A program made the position numbers and the translations under genes. The notes beneath the pieces are model-generated. The model had not been told where the DNA came from, made no database searches, and worked only from the letters and a program-made list of their open reading frames with translations. DNA of 64,000 nt from G963675935 sp963675935 (GTDB lineage Bacteria > Planctomycetota > Planctomycetia > Pirellulales > Thermoguttaceae), in the NCBI GenBank assembly GCA_963675935.2, contig OY780964.2, forward strand, positions 1,178,001 through 1,242,000. Reading direction: 5' to 3'. Position 1 is the stretch's first letter; each line of letters opens with the position of its first letter. Below are positions 50,930-59,856 of the stretch, in pieces.

Positions 50930-52108
50930 ATGCCGAATCCCTACAGAAAATTGTCGGCTGGCGCGATGGTGACGAAAATGAGCCGCACCGTCTATAACGA
51001 CGCCATCGACATGTTGAACTGGTGGAAAACCAATTACGGGCGGCATGGCGGCAAATCACAAAAGAATCTCGTTGATTGGGACCAGACCGTTTTCTATGTC
51101 GATAATCAGACAGGCAACGACCTGGATGAATACGATGTTATCGGCATCTACGGTCCTCTCTACACGCCAACTGAAAATCTTGCCAGCTTCAAGGCAAAGA
51201 CGCCGCTAAAGGGCGTGCTGCCGACCACGGCTTACTCTGGGAAGTTTGGGGTCGTGCTAGAGGCAAACAAATACGGCAGCGGCATCGTCGTTAAAACGTG
51301 CCTTTCGGGCGTCGTGCCCGTTCACGTCTATGTGAATAAGATAAAGGACAAGTTCGTCGATGTAATCGCCGTCAAGACGGTTGGCAGCAAGACGACATAC
51401 CTTGGTTCCGGCGACAGGGGCGCACAAATCCTCTGGTGGGAGGCGACCAGCAGCAGCAACGAAGGCACCATCGTATGGGCACTTATCCGCCTTGGTGCCG
51501 TTCCTGGTCCAAGGTTCTACAACGCCTCCGGCGAAACGGTTCCCGCCTACGCCATGATGGCCGTCACCGGCGTGCAGACATTGGATGACGGCTCGGTTGT
51601 TCCGAAGATTGGAAAGCCCTCCACGACCTTATACAAAAACTATCTTGTCAATGGATCGGTGCCCGTGCCCGTCGAGGACGATACGACAATGCCGCCCACG
51701 ACCGGCATCGGCAATTATCAGGACGGCGACGATGTGAAGATATTGTATTACGGCACCGCTCCCGCTCTTGGCGATGAACTCGGTCCTAACCCCGGCTACT
51801 GGTATCTCACCAAGGATTATCTGCCAGTTTTCACGACCTACGGGGCGATTGATACAACGAATCGGGTGGCGATAGGGCGATTTCACGAACTCGATATGTT
51901 TATCGGCAAATTGGACGCCGCATTATCCGTTGGCAGTTCCGCCACGGTAAGCATCTACACCCGGCGGGGCAGCAGTTTTTCTGACACCACTTTCAACGTC
52001 ATTGCTTACGACTGGCTGGGGTACGCCTCGATTCCAACCGGGAAGAAGGTCGTTTGTCAAAAAATCGGCGGCATCTACGTCGTCATTGAGGCGGAGTGTG
52101 GAACCTGA
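50930..52108 (+). CDS. phage tail protein, unknown
   Basis: A 392-residue protein (MPNPYRKLSAGAMVTKMSRT). The start ATG overlaps the stop of the restored upstream gene (TAATG), so translation was coupled before the IS66 insertion; now the message upstream carries the IS. N-terminal helix NDAIDMLNWWKTNYG is followed by beta-rich repeats (DQTVFYVDNQTGNDLDEYDV, GPRFYNASGETVPAYAMMAV TG). It probably belongs to the tail tip or capsid-bound surface. No known family recognised. Confidence 0.78.
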   Translation: MPNPYRKLSAGAMVTKMSRTVYNDAIDMLNWWKTNYGRHGGKSQKNLVDWDQTVFYVDNQTGNDLDEYDVIGIYGPLYTPTENLASFKAKTPLKGVLPTTAYSGKFGVVLEANKYGSGIVVKTCLSGVVPVHVYVNKIKDKFVDVIAVKTVGSKTTYLGSGDRGAQILWWEATSSSNEGTIVWALIRLGAVPGPRFYNASGETVPAYAMMAVTGVQTLDDGSVVPKIGKPSTTLYKNYLVNGSVPVPVEDDTTMPPTTGIGNYQDGDDVKILYYGTAPALGDELGPNPGYWYLTKDYLPVFTTYGAIDTTNRVAIGRFHELDMFIGKLDAALSVGSSATVSIYTRRGSSFSDTTFNVIAYDWLGYASIPTGKKVVCQKIGGIYVVIEAECGT

Positions 52109-54444
52109 TGGGATATAGATTCACACCTGGTTGTTGCTGTCCGAGCGGTTGCACGAGCGTAGTCCTAGGCTTTTGCGGTTTTCAGTTATCCGGCGACCAT
52201 TCCACGTCGCTATCGACTTCGATCAATGCGAGAAGTACAAAATGGCGACCCGATCCTTGGCCCGATAGTTGGCTTCAACACGAGTCCAGCCATAATAGTC
52301 AGGCCGGTTGCCCAAGTTCAACGTCGTTAGGACGCTGGACCACGCTTACCTTGGACCTGGGCGACACCGCGACGGGGGCGGGCGGCAAAAGGATTTTTAC
52401 ATTACATGGGGAATATACTCATACCACATTCGACGGCGATCCGTTGCAAACGACCCTTGAGCCGAATCTCACGGTCCCGTGGCGTTGGAATTATACGACA
52501 TCCGGCAAGCTGACCCGGCACGGTCTCACCTTCATTCCAAATCCTGCACCCACGGGCTGGGTCGCAGATGCTTTTGTTGGCAATACCATCTCATTCGGCA
52601 GCAACGGCGGCACGATTGTTGCCAACGATACGACCACATTGACGATGAGTTCCGTGCCAAACATCAGTTGGACGATTGACTTCACCTATTATGGTAACTA
52701 CAGCGGCTTCAAGATTGAGAATGGAGTTTTCTATCCAAGGACCGGCTCTGGACCTGCTCCAAATTATGCCCCGGTGTATGCTCCCATCGGCTGGCACACC
52801 GACCAGTTGAAAACGGCATGGATCAAAATAGTCTATCAGAACAACCCTTCTTGGTATCAAATCACAGCGAACTCGACAACAGGGGCGACCCTCGATTCTC
52901 CACCCGCCGATGGTGTCTATTCCTCTTCGTATAGTTGGTGGCTCTTTGATCCGACCAAGAACAGCGTCATTTCCAACGCCGGGGGCGGCGCTCCATGGCA
53001 ACCCAACATGGTCTATCAAGCAAGCTCGCGTCTGGACCATGTTTATGACGGCTGCACCATTCACATAACGGGCGGTAGTTCCGACATTATCGCCTCCTAC
53101 GTTGGCAATTTCACCACGCTCACGAATACGACATTCGATGATGTTGATTGGAAATTCTACGGCTTGATTGTGAGCAGCGAGGCACCTGGATTCGGTCTAG
53201 CCACAGGCGGCGAAGCACCCGTAAATGGGACGGCATTATTATCTTCGGGATACAGTGGGAATTATGCCAGTAGTCCGGCGGGATTGCCAATCGTGATTAA
53301 CGGCAAGGAATACACGTGTGCATCAGCCGACAGCGGCCATATTTATGTGACCGAGACCATCGACGTTGATTTTCCCTGGACGATTCAATTGGACTTGGCA
53401 GGAAACTATTGGGACATCATCAGCGGAACGTGGGCCTTCACAACTGATTCCGGCGGCGATCATATAGCCTCTTCCGGCACCGGTGCCAAGGTGATGTGGC
53501 ACAATGCCTTGTTGAATGTGGAATACGACCCGCTTTACATGTATTCCTTTGGCGTGTCCCTCAACGACACTGCACCGTTCGCCCGTCGCTTGTTCTTCGG
53601 CCCGGACGGTGCATACTCGATCGAACTCGCCATGCCCACGGCAGGCTCGAATGCCGGCACGCTCACCCTCATGTGCGGCTCGCAAGTCTCGACTTTCCCC
53701 ATCACGCTTTTGAGCCTTACTTCCGGGGAACTCGTCGTTTGCATTTATAAGCTCGACGACAACTATCACGTCATCGCGGGCTACACGTGCGGATGGTCGC
53801 CCCTGTATGGCGGTCCGTGCTGTTGTTTGTCCATTGACTCGGATACCTGGGAAGCGTTGCCGCATAAAATCGGGCTGGGTTCAGACGGCTCTATTCCCTA
53901 TTGGGCTGTCGGCTTTGGCGTCGGCGAGACGCGCAGCACTGCATGGGCGGCGACCAGCGTTTGTGCCAATTGCAGTGCATGTTATCTTCCTGGCCAGCTT
54001 ACAGCCATTCCTTCGTTCAGCGTAACGATTCCCGGCGTGGGCACCTACGGGTTGAGCTACCATGTTCGCGGCACATATCCCAACCAGGACTTGGCAGGCT
54101 CGTCTTGTGAATGGGGCTACGAAACGTCCAGCCCCTATCCGTATCTTGGCCCTGATACGGACAAGTTCAACATTCGCACGATCTGTTTCAATCTAGCCCG
54201 AAGCGATGGGACCAACGGTTCAACATCCGTCCCGCTTCTGCTTGGCACCGACGACCAGCAGACGGCTTTTGTCGGCTTCAACGGCCAGAATCAAGTCAAT
54301 GGCTATTCCTATCGAGGCTACATTGCTTTTCCAACGGAAGCGGAGTTGATGGGCAGCACGATGACGTTAAACTATGTGAATTCCAACGGCACCACGACCC
54401 CGCCCACCGGCTGGCCGTCTTCCATCACGCTGGTGAAAGTATGA
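52108..54444 (+). CDS. large Cys-rich phage tail/adhesin-like protein
   Basis: A 778-residue protein (MGYRFTPGCCCPSGCTSVVL). Runs of Cys occur at the N-terminus (GCCCPSGC), near residue 570 (GPCCCLSID) and near 620 (CANCSAC). The rest is Ser/Thr/Gly/Tyr-rich beta structure with LamG-like patches (SFGVSLNDTAPFARRLFFG). Start by TGATG overlap with the upstream gene. Position at the end of the tail genes suggests a receptor-binding or tail-tip role. The clustered Cys suggest metal binding or disulfides; this is inferred. Confidence 0.75.
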   Translation: MGYRFTPGCCCPSGCTSVVLGFCGFQLSGDHSTSLSTSINARSTKWRPDPWPDSWLQHESSHNSQAGCPSSTSLGRWTTLTLDLGDTATGAGGKRIFTLHGEYTHTTFDGDPLQTTLEPNLTVPWRWNYTTSGKLTRHGLTFIPNPAPTGWVADAFVGNTISFGSNGGTIVANDTTTLTMSSVPNISWTIDFTYYGNYSGFKIENGVFYPRTGSGPAPNYAPVYAPIGWHTDQLKTAWIKIVYQNNPSWYQITANSTTGATLDSPPADGVYSSSYSWWLFDPTKNSVISNAGGGAPWQPNMVYQASSRLDHVYDGCTIHITGGSSDIIASYVGNFTTLTNTTFDDVDWKFYGLIVSSEAPGFGLATGGEAPVNGTALLSSGYSGNYASSPAGLPIVINGKEYTCASADSGHIYVTETIDVDFPWTIQLDLAGNYWDIISGTWAFTTDSGGDHIASSGTGAKVMWHNALLNVEYDPLYMYSFGVSLNDTAPFARRLFFGPDGAYSIELAMPTAGSNAGTLTLMCGSQVSTFPITLLSLTSGELVVCIYKLDDNYHVIAGYTCGWSPLYGGPCCCLSIDSDTWEALPHKIGLGSDGSIPYWAVGFGVGETRSTAWAATSVCANCSACYLPGQLTAIPSFSVTIPGVGTYGLSYHVRGTYPNQDLAGSSCEWGYETSSPYPYLGPDTDKFNIRTICFNLARSDGTNGSTSVPLLLGTDDQQTAFVGFNGQNQVNGYSYRGYIAFPTEAELMGSTMTLNYVNSNGTTTPPTGWPSSITLVKV

Positions 54445-54692
54445 TCGATTGCAAATTCGAGAAGGTTGAAGGCGGTTGGAAATGCAGCGTCTGCGGGCGG
54501 TCGTGGCCCTTTCCCAATCCGCCTGATGGAATGAACTGCCTGATAAACCCGCTACCGCCACCAGAGCCACTGCCGGAGAAGCCTCCGAAGCCAGCGGATT
54601 TCATCCAATCGACTTCCACCTGTCTCGGCTGCGGCCAGAGTCAACCGCTTCCCGCTGCAAAGGAAAGGCCCACGCTGCGGGTGCGTCAGTAA
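54441..54692 (+). CDS. small zinc-ribbon-like phage protein
   Basis: An 83-residue protein with two CxxC pairs: CSVCGRSWPFPNPPDG and CLGCGQSQPLP, joined by a Pro-rich segment (PLPPPEPLPEKPPKPADF). It overlaps the large Cys-rich gene by four bases (ATGA). It may form a zinc ribbon. Function is unknown. Confidence 0.72.
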   Translation: MIDCKFEKVEGGWKCSVCGRSWPFPNPPDGMNCLINPLPPPEPLPEKPPKPADFIQSTSTCLGCGQSQPLPAAKERPTLRVRQ

Positions 54693-54743
54693 AAGATAGG
54701 GAAACGAGGACAATTATATGCCAATTGCATCCAGGAATAATCC

Positions 54744-55547
54744 ATGAGCAGCAGCGGCATCCCAGTTATCACACCCGTGCCATATACCGGAGCGGTCAGA
54801 AATGTTGACCTCGGTTCGCATTCTATTGCAGCCGGGTTGGGCGTTATTTCGCCCAGCGTTGCTCCGTCGGCCGATTCGACTACGGCCTTCCAGATTCGCA
54901 AAGCCGACAACACGACCTCGGTGGTGAATGTTGATACGACGAACGGCCGCGTGGGCGTTGGGACCACGACACCCAATACCGTATTAAACGTGATTGGCAA
55001 GAGCAATACGGTCGGTGCCATTCGGGTTACTGCACAGAATGCGATTGACACGCCTTGGATGGAATTTGGAGTCAACGGTTTATCGTCTCCCTATAGCACA
55101 AGTTTTGGGGCAATCACCAATAGCGAAGGATTCAGGTTTAAGTCAATTCAGAATGTATCCATGATTCCTGGTGCCAGCTATGCGTTCAAGGTATTGCACC
55201 CTAATGCAACAACTACCTATCTAACGATACCGGCAAACACCGGCTATGTCGGCATCGGCACAACCTCGCCAAACGCCAAATTGGAATCGCTCGCCACTAC
55301 CGAGCAGGCGAGACTCTCCTACGACTCCACGCATTACACCAGCTTCACGGTAGGCAGCGGCGGCGACCTGACGATTGCCCCCAGCGGCGGCGACACGAAC
55401 ATCACGGGCAATCTGGCTGTTTCCGGCGCGATTCAACCGGCGTCGATGGCCGATGCTTCGGCACCGAACAATTCTATCTATTATTCCACCACGCAGTTGG
55501 CGTTGGCGTACAAAGATTCCAGTGGAACCGTTCACACGTTGTATTGA
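54744..55547 (+). CDS. phage tail fibre-like protein
   Basis: A 267-residue protein (MSSSGIPVITPVPYTGAVRN). It contains two copies of a GVGTTTPNTVLNV / GIGTTSPNAKLES motif, typical of the shaft of tail spikes and fibres. Between them is a beta segment (WMEFGVNGLSSPYSTSFG), and a SGGDTNITGNLAVSGAIQP tail follows. It probably trimerises. It lacks a visible intramolecular chaperone domain. Confidence 0.8.
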   Translation: MSSSGIPVITPVPYTGAVRNVDLGSHSIAAGLGVISPSVAPSADSTTAFQIRKADNTTSVVNVDTTNGRVGVGTTTPNTVLNVIGKSNTVGAIRVTAQNAIDTPWMEFGVNGLSSPYSTSFGAITNSEGFRFKSIQNVSMIPGASYAFKVLHPNATTTYLTIPANTGYVGIGTTSPNAKLESLATTEQARLSYDSTHYTSFTVGSGGDLTIAPSGGDTNITGNLAVSGAIQPASMADASAPNNSIYYSTTQLALAYKDSSGTVHTLY

Positions 55548-55555
55548 GGAACATC

Positions 55556-55846
55556 ATGGCTTTACAAAAATCGAAAACCGCCCGAGGCATCACGGCCGAC
55601 TACTGGCAGATTCACCACAAGAACTATGACAAGGACACGGGCAAAACGTCGGCCTTGCTTCGATGCTACGTTTCGGACGACGTGCGTACGGCTAGTATGG
55701 CTGATTTTCTCGATCTGCCCGAGTTTCGCACGATTGTAGAATATGAAGGCGATTTGACTACTGCCGAACTTTATGTGAAGTGCAAGGAAAGCGCGACGGT
55801 TGATGGTGTGGAAACCAACTATTTCGTCGATGCGGAGGATTGTTAG
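55556..55846 (+). CDS. small phage protein, unknown
   Basis: A 96-residue protein (MALQKSKTARGITADYWQIH). One domain with helix SMADFLDLPEFRTIVEY and end strand ETNYFVDAED. Sandwiched between two structural genes with GAGGA upstream. No family recognised; it may be a tail accessory protein. Confidence 0.72.
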   Translation: MALQKSKTARGITADYWQIHHKNYDKDTGKTSALLRCYVSDDVRTASMADFLDLPEFRTIVEYEGDLTTAELYVKCKESATVDGVETNYFVDAEDC

Positions 55847-55848
55847 AT

Positions 55849-56166
55849 ATGGCCATTTTCAGACTGCCGACCGGCTCGACCTACTACGCAGCCATCTGGG
55901 GCTTCGACGGAACGCGGTGGAACGGCTCTGCAATGGTCGCGACGAGCGCGATTGCGAACATCGATTGGGAAACGGGAATGGTGCCGCTTGTTTCGCTCTC
56001 GACATCGAGTTCCTCGGCGACCGGCATGTTTACATTCACGGCCCCGGCTCTGTCGGCGGGCTTCTATTTTCTGACGATTCATACTATCAACACGTTCGAG
56101 TCGGCTGCGAATGCGATCGCGTCGATGAAGTTCGCCTGGAACGGATTGGCGGAAGTCCAGGAGTTG
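55849..56166 (+). pseudogene. phage structural gene, 5' part split by IS3-family copy 2
   Basis: 106 residues (MAIFRLPTGSTYYAAIWGFD to GLAEVQEL) before the IS. Beta-rich, Ser/Thr-rich, resembling a baseplate upper protein/fibre connector. Together with the 3' part from 57771 it makes a 398-residue protein once the IS and one GTTG copy are removed. GGAGG precedes the start. Confidence 0.82.
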
Positions 56167-56239
56167 TGTTTTGAACCGGCTGGAAATGGAAAATCTCGGT
56201 CGTATGGGTTAGAATCAAACCCCAAACGAGGAGAAATCC

Positions 56240-56557
56240 ATGACTGCACCACGACGATGTTTCACCACAGACCAGAAGGCTACCATCCTTAAGAGGTACT
56301 TGGTCGATAAAGTACCGATGTCGGATCTGTGCGACGAGTACGGCATCAAGCCCAACCAAATCTACGCCTGGCAGAAAATCCTGTTCGATAACGCCTCGGC
56401 CGCCTTTCATCCGGTCGCCAAACGCGAGGCCCAAAAACTGTCCGCTCAAGAGGAGGAGGTTGCCCGGCTGCGGGCCAAGCTCGTTCAAAAGAACGAGGTC
56501 ATCTCCGAATTGATGGAGGAGAACGTCCGCGCAAAAAAAGAGGCTGGGGAACTCTAA
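56240..56557 (+). CDS. IS3-family B OrfA, copy 2
   Basis: 105 residues, identical to copy 1. Helix-turn-helix at VPMSDLCDEYGIKPNQIYAW and a C-terminal coiled coil. The A-run frameshift signal near the end (GCGCAAAAAAAGAGG) is conserved. Confidence 0.93.
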   Translation: MTAPRRCFTTDQKATILKRYLVDKVPMSDLCDEYGIKPNQIYAWQKILFDNASAAFHPVAKREAQKLSAQEEEVARLRAKLVQKNEVISELMEENVRAKKEAGEL

Positions 56558-56604
56558 ACGGATGTTGGGTTCCCCATGACACCCGCGATGAAGTCGTCGA
56601 TTAC

Positions 56605-57528
56605 GTGCGGCGTTGGAACGAGCGTACAGAGATTCCCGCCCGGCAGTTCGTCGCTTGGTTGGGCATTACATCGAGCAAGTTTCACGACTGGAAGGATCGC
56701 TATGGCAAACGCAACGAACACAACGGTTGGGTGCCGCGCGACTGGTGGCTCGAAGACTGGGAGAAGCAGTCCATCATCAAGTTTTCGTTCGAGTTTCCGT
56801 TGGAAGGCTATCGACGATTGGCGTTCATGATGCTCGACCGCGACGTGGTGGCGGCAAGCCCCAGCACGGTGTATCGCGTATTGAAATCGGCGGGCCGCAT
56901 CGGCCGCTCAACGAACAAACCCTCCAAGAAAGGCACGGGCTTCCATCAGCCGAAAAAACCGCATGAACATTGGCATATCGACATAAGCTACATCAACATC
57001 CATGGCACGTTTTACTACCTGACGACGATCCTCGACGGCTACAGCCGTTACATTGTGCATTGGGAGATTCGCCGTTCGATGACCGAGCAAGACGAATTGG
57101 TTGTTCTTCAGCGTGCAAAAGAAAAGTTCCCGAACGAAACGCCTCGGATCATCAGCGACAACGGGTCGCAATTTGTGGCGAAGGATTTCAAGGAGTTCAT
57201 TCGCATCTGCGGGATGACACATGTGCGGACGAGTCCGTACTATCCGCAGAGCAACGGCAAGCTGGAGCGATTTCACGGGAGCATCAAAGGCGAGTGTATT
57301 CGGCCCGGCACGCCGATCTCGCTGGAGGACGCGATTCGCCTCGTCGGCAACTATGTGGAGCATTACAACCACGTTCGCTTGCACAGCGCGATCGGCTACA
57401 TTGCGCCGTCGGACAAGTTGTCGGGCCGCGAGACGGAGATTTTCGCAGTGCGAGACCGCAAGCTAAACGAGGCTCGCGAGCGTCGCAAGGAGCAACGCGA
57501 GGCGTCGCGTTTACGAACGGTTGCCTGA
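56605..57528 (+). CDS. IS3-family B OrfB transposase, copy 2
   Basis: 307 residues, same protein as copy 1, with both Asp and Glu catalytic residues (DISYINIHG, SDNGSQF, LERFHGSIKGEC). The single base change between copies (alanine codon in EIFAVRD) is silent. Translation is probably by a -1 frameshift from OrfA. Confidence 0.94.
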   Translation: MRRWNERTEIPARQFVAWLGITSSKFHDWKDRYGKRNEHNGWVPRDWWLEDWEKQSIIKFSFEFPLEGYRRLAFMMLDRDVVAASPSTVYRVLKSAGRIGRSTNKPSKKGTGFHQPKKPHEHWHIDISYINIHGTFYYLTTILDGYSRYIVHWEIRRSMTEQDELVVLQRAKEKFPNETPRIISDNGSQFVAKDFKEFIRICGMTHVRTSPYYPQSNGKLERFHGSIKGECIRPGTPISLEDAIRLVGNYVEHYNHVRLHSAIGYIAPSDKLSGRETEIFAVRDRKLNEARERRKEQREASRLRTVA

Positions 57529-57766
57529 CGGCTGAAACTCGGCTACGATGGTAAACGGCCTGGGCGGAGGATAGGGCTCTGGTGGGAACCAACCCGAGCG
57601 CCGACCTAGGGGTTGTGAGCGAGGCATGGGCGGCGGCCACGCTGCCGTCCACCTCCCTCGCTTACAACATCAATGCGCAAAATCCAAGGCACTACCAAAC
57701 AACTTTCATGTCTTAACGATCCTTAACTCAGCAATCGACGTTTCCATTTCACGCTGAACCAAAACA

Positions 57767-58649
57767 GTTGCCAGCGGCGGCAGCGGGAGCGAGCGGTGGT
57801 GTTTCGATTCTTGATGCCAACTTGAACGTGGCAGCAAACCTCAAAGCCATTCTCGGAACGCTCCTTACCGAGACCGCCGGGTATCTCGCCGCTGGTTTCA
57901 AGAAGTTTTTCAATGTCGGCTCGCCCACGGGAACCCTCAACAGCCTTCCCGGTGCAACACCCGGTGTAGCCGGTGGCGTGCCCGTGACATTGAGCAACGG
58001 ACTGGTGGCGGCGGATGTTAGAAACGTCTTTGCTCACACGATTGGCGATCCGGGGATTGGAAACACCGTGTATTTTCCGACTCTTCCTTATGGATACGCG
58101 GGCGGGCCACCACTTACCGATGGCGATGGCAAAGTGTCGGCGACCGTGGCCATCGGCGAAATTGACGCCAGTGATTTCACGGGTGCTTTCTCTGCTTCCG
58201 TCTTGGCCAACGCTCCACGAACAGGCATGGTCCTATCAGCTTCCTCTTTGGCACGTGGGCCGGAGGCGTCATTGGCCGACGAGGACATTCAAGCGCAGGT
58301 ATTTCGTTCTGGCAGTCCAAGGCTTACTGCTAGAGTCTATTACAACGGTGCAGACATAAAACAGGCTGATGTTTCAACCATCACCTACACCGTCTATGAA
58401 CTTGGCAGCCGACCCGACGACAGAACGGCCATTACCGGCCACACGGATGTCAGTTTGTCGGCAGCCGACGTAATCTACAACAGCCTGCAAACCGACGCCC
58501 AAGCGAGCAAGTACAATTTTGCAGCCGAACCTGATATATCAATATATCCAGCATTCACTGTGGCTGGGAAGACCTACCAAGTTGAATGCAAAGTGCAGCC
58601 CGTCAGTGGGCAGGTTATCATTGTTCGTTTCCAAGTTTCTTGCATATAG
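57767..58649 (+). pseudogene. phage structural gene, 3' part after IS3-family copy 2
   Basis: 292 residues, PAAAAGASGGVSILDANLNV to VRFQVSC, in the same frame as the 5' part. The Ala-rich beginning and VAANLKAILGTLLTETAGYL suggest a coiled segment, then NVFAHTIGD and beta-rich end modules (RVYYNGADIKQADVSTITYT), as seen in baseplate or fibre attachment proteins. An artificial TTG start at the target duplication could still allow a product without the N-terminal domain. Confidence 0.82.
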
Positions 58650-58688
58650 CGGCTCAAATCTATGGTAGAAACATTAGAAAGGGCAACG

Positions 58689-59003
58689 ATGCCGGCAAGC
58701 GAATACTCGTGGCTACGCGAACAAATCACCACCATTGCACGCGACGTGGCCGACGTGAAAGTCGATGTCGCCGCCATCAAGTCCGGCTCTCATCAATGTG
58801 AGAAGTCCGTGGCCGACTTGGAACGTGCCGTCTATGGCAACGGCAAGGAAGGTCTGAAAACGACGGTCCAGAAGCAAGGCGGCGAGATAACCGCGATTCG
58901 CACCGAAATCAAACGCGACCGCCGATGGATAACCAAGATAGCTTGCGTAGCGGGGTGGCTCTTCACCGCTGCCTGTCTGGCCTATCAGACATTCGCAAAA
59001 TAG
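58689..59003 (+). CDS. coiled-coil protein with C-terminal membrane anchor
   Basis: A 104-residue protein (MPASEYSWLREQITTIARDV). A long helix (DVADVKVDVAAIKSG, then KTTVQKQGGEITAIRTEIKR) is followed by one membrane segment (WITKIACVAGWLFTAACLAY). Proteins of this layout at the end of late operons are often holin- or haemolysin XhlA-like. A ribosome binding site (GAAAGG) sits before this ATG; another ATG lies 27 bases upstream. No endolysin gene was found beside it. Confidence 0.7.
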   Translation: MPASEYSWLREQITTIARDVADVKVDVAAIKSGSHQCEKSVADLERAVYGNGKEGLKTTVQKQGGEITAIRTEIKRDRRWITKIACVAGWLFTAACLAYQTFAK

Positions 59004-59141
59004 CGACGGTCGGCATGACATTCGTGAAAGAAATGCTTGACATTCCAGATTGGCCTGATACATTACAAGCGTTGTCTCGATGGTCAGCTTCGCCAGTTGC
59101 CCCGTGAGGTTGGCCCACATTTTCCGAGACAGCAAATCTTT

Positions 59142-59179
59142 GAGCGTTCCCACTCCTACCCCGTGGGAACGCTCTTTTT
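59142..59179 (+). terminator. rho-independent terminator ending the phage late operon
   Basis: GAGCGTTCCCA and TGGGAACGCTC form a perfect 11-bp stem around an 11-base loop, followed by TTTTT. It lies 139 bases past the coiled-coil gene and is the last phage-related feature I can recognise. Confidence 0.9.
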
Positions 59180-59501
59180 GTTGGCGCATCTCCTTGTTTG
59201 CCAAACCGAAAACAGCGGTAAAATCGAGTTATTAGAGGGGGTAAGGCGATAAATCGCTGTCGCCGTCATTGTGCGAAACCAGTTGCCAGACAACAGGTTA
59301 AACACAGTGGCAACGAGACTCGTACTATCCCTCGTGTGGCTATGTCATCGAATACTAGCTTGACGGCCTCTTGTAGCCACGCTAAAATGCTCGCTATCAG
59401 TCGCCGTTTTCGCGGAGATCGGCGAAAATGACGAATGGGCAGTAGAAGCGGGCAACTCTACTTTGATGCCGTGCTGGTGTTGAAATTCCGACAATGTTTG
59501 C
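59180..59501. other. intergenic region, possible right edge of the prophage
   Basis: No gene seen. No copy of the tRNA-Pro 3' end is present, so a right attachment site cannot be placed here. The DNA is more AT-rich than the host genes to the left. Confidence 0.5.
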
Positions 59502-59822
59502 GTGGGAGGGGTGGCCATACGCACTTGTATTGTCTGGCTGTGTCTCGCTACTTCGGCACTCGCGGCTGAACCGCCCGCGCCAAAGTGGAGCGAGGTGGAT
59601 CAAGCCGTCGGTCAAGAAAAATACGCCGATGCAAAGAAATCAGCCGACTGCATCTTGCAACGCGGCACGCCCGAGGATCGCTCGAAGACCATGCAGGTCT
59701 ACGGCCGCATCCTTCTTGGCCTTGAGGGAGCGACTCGAAACCTCCCAATGAATCCGATGTCCGGTTTTCGGCGCGAAATGCAATTACAGATATACGCTAC
59801 CGCTATCTCTCGACTTCTTTGA
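59502..59822 (+). CDS. small exported protein, unknown
   Basis: A 106-residue product if started at GTG. A signal peptide (IRTCIVWLCLATSALAAE) precedes a short helical domain (WSEVDQAVGQEKYADAKKSA DCILQ). GGGAGG sits just before a second GTG nine bases on, which may be the true start. No family recognised. It precedes the sigma factor by 34 bases. Confidence 0.6.
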   Translation: MGGVAIRTCIVWLCLATSALAAEPPAPKWSEVDQAVGQEKYADAKKSADCILQRGTPEDRSKTMQVYGRILLGLEGATRNLPMNPMSGFRREMQLQIYATAISRLL

Positions 59823-59856
59823 TTGGCATACCCAAGACATACGATGGGGGTAGATT

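Larger units (their letters stand above)
56167..57766 (+). mobile_element. IS3-family element B, copy 2 (1600 bp) with 4-bp target duplication
   Basis: Same length and ends as copy 1 (TGTTTTGAACCGGC and, inverted, TGTTTTGGTTCAGC). GTTG is repeated on both sides (56163-56166 and 57767-57770). It differs from copy 1 by one base that I could detect. Unlike copy 1 it is a simple insertion. Confidence 0.96.

Noticed and set aside
48595..50997. 800-residue open frame on the plus strand
   Set aside because: It is the shadow of the IS66 tnpC, tnpB and tnpA genes; composition is Arg/Ala/His-rich and no domain is recognisable.
59015..59107. A 30-residue open frame after the coiled-coil gene
   Set aside because: It has no ribosome binding site and no recognisable features.
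59180..59500. Right attachment site of the prophage
   Set aside because: No copy of the tRNA-Pro 3' end (CCAGTCGCCCCGA) was found here or further right in the window.
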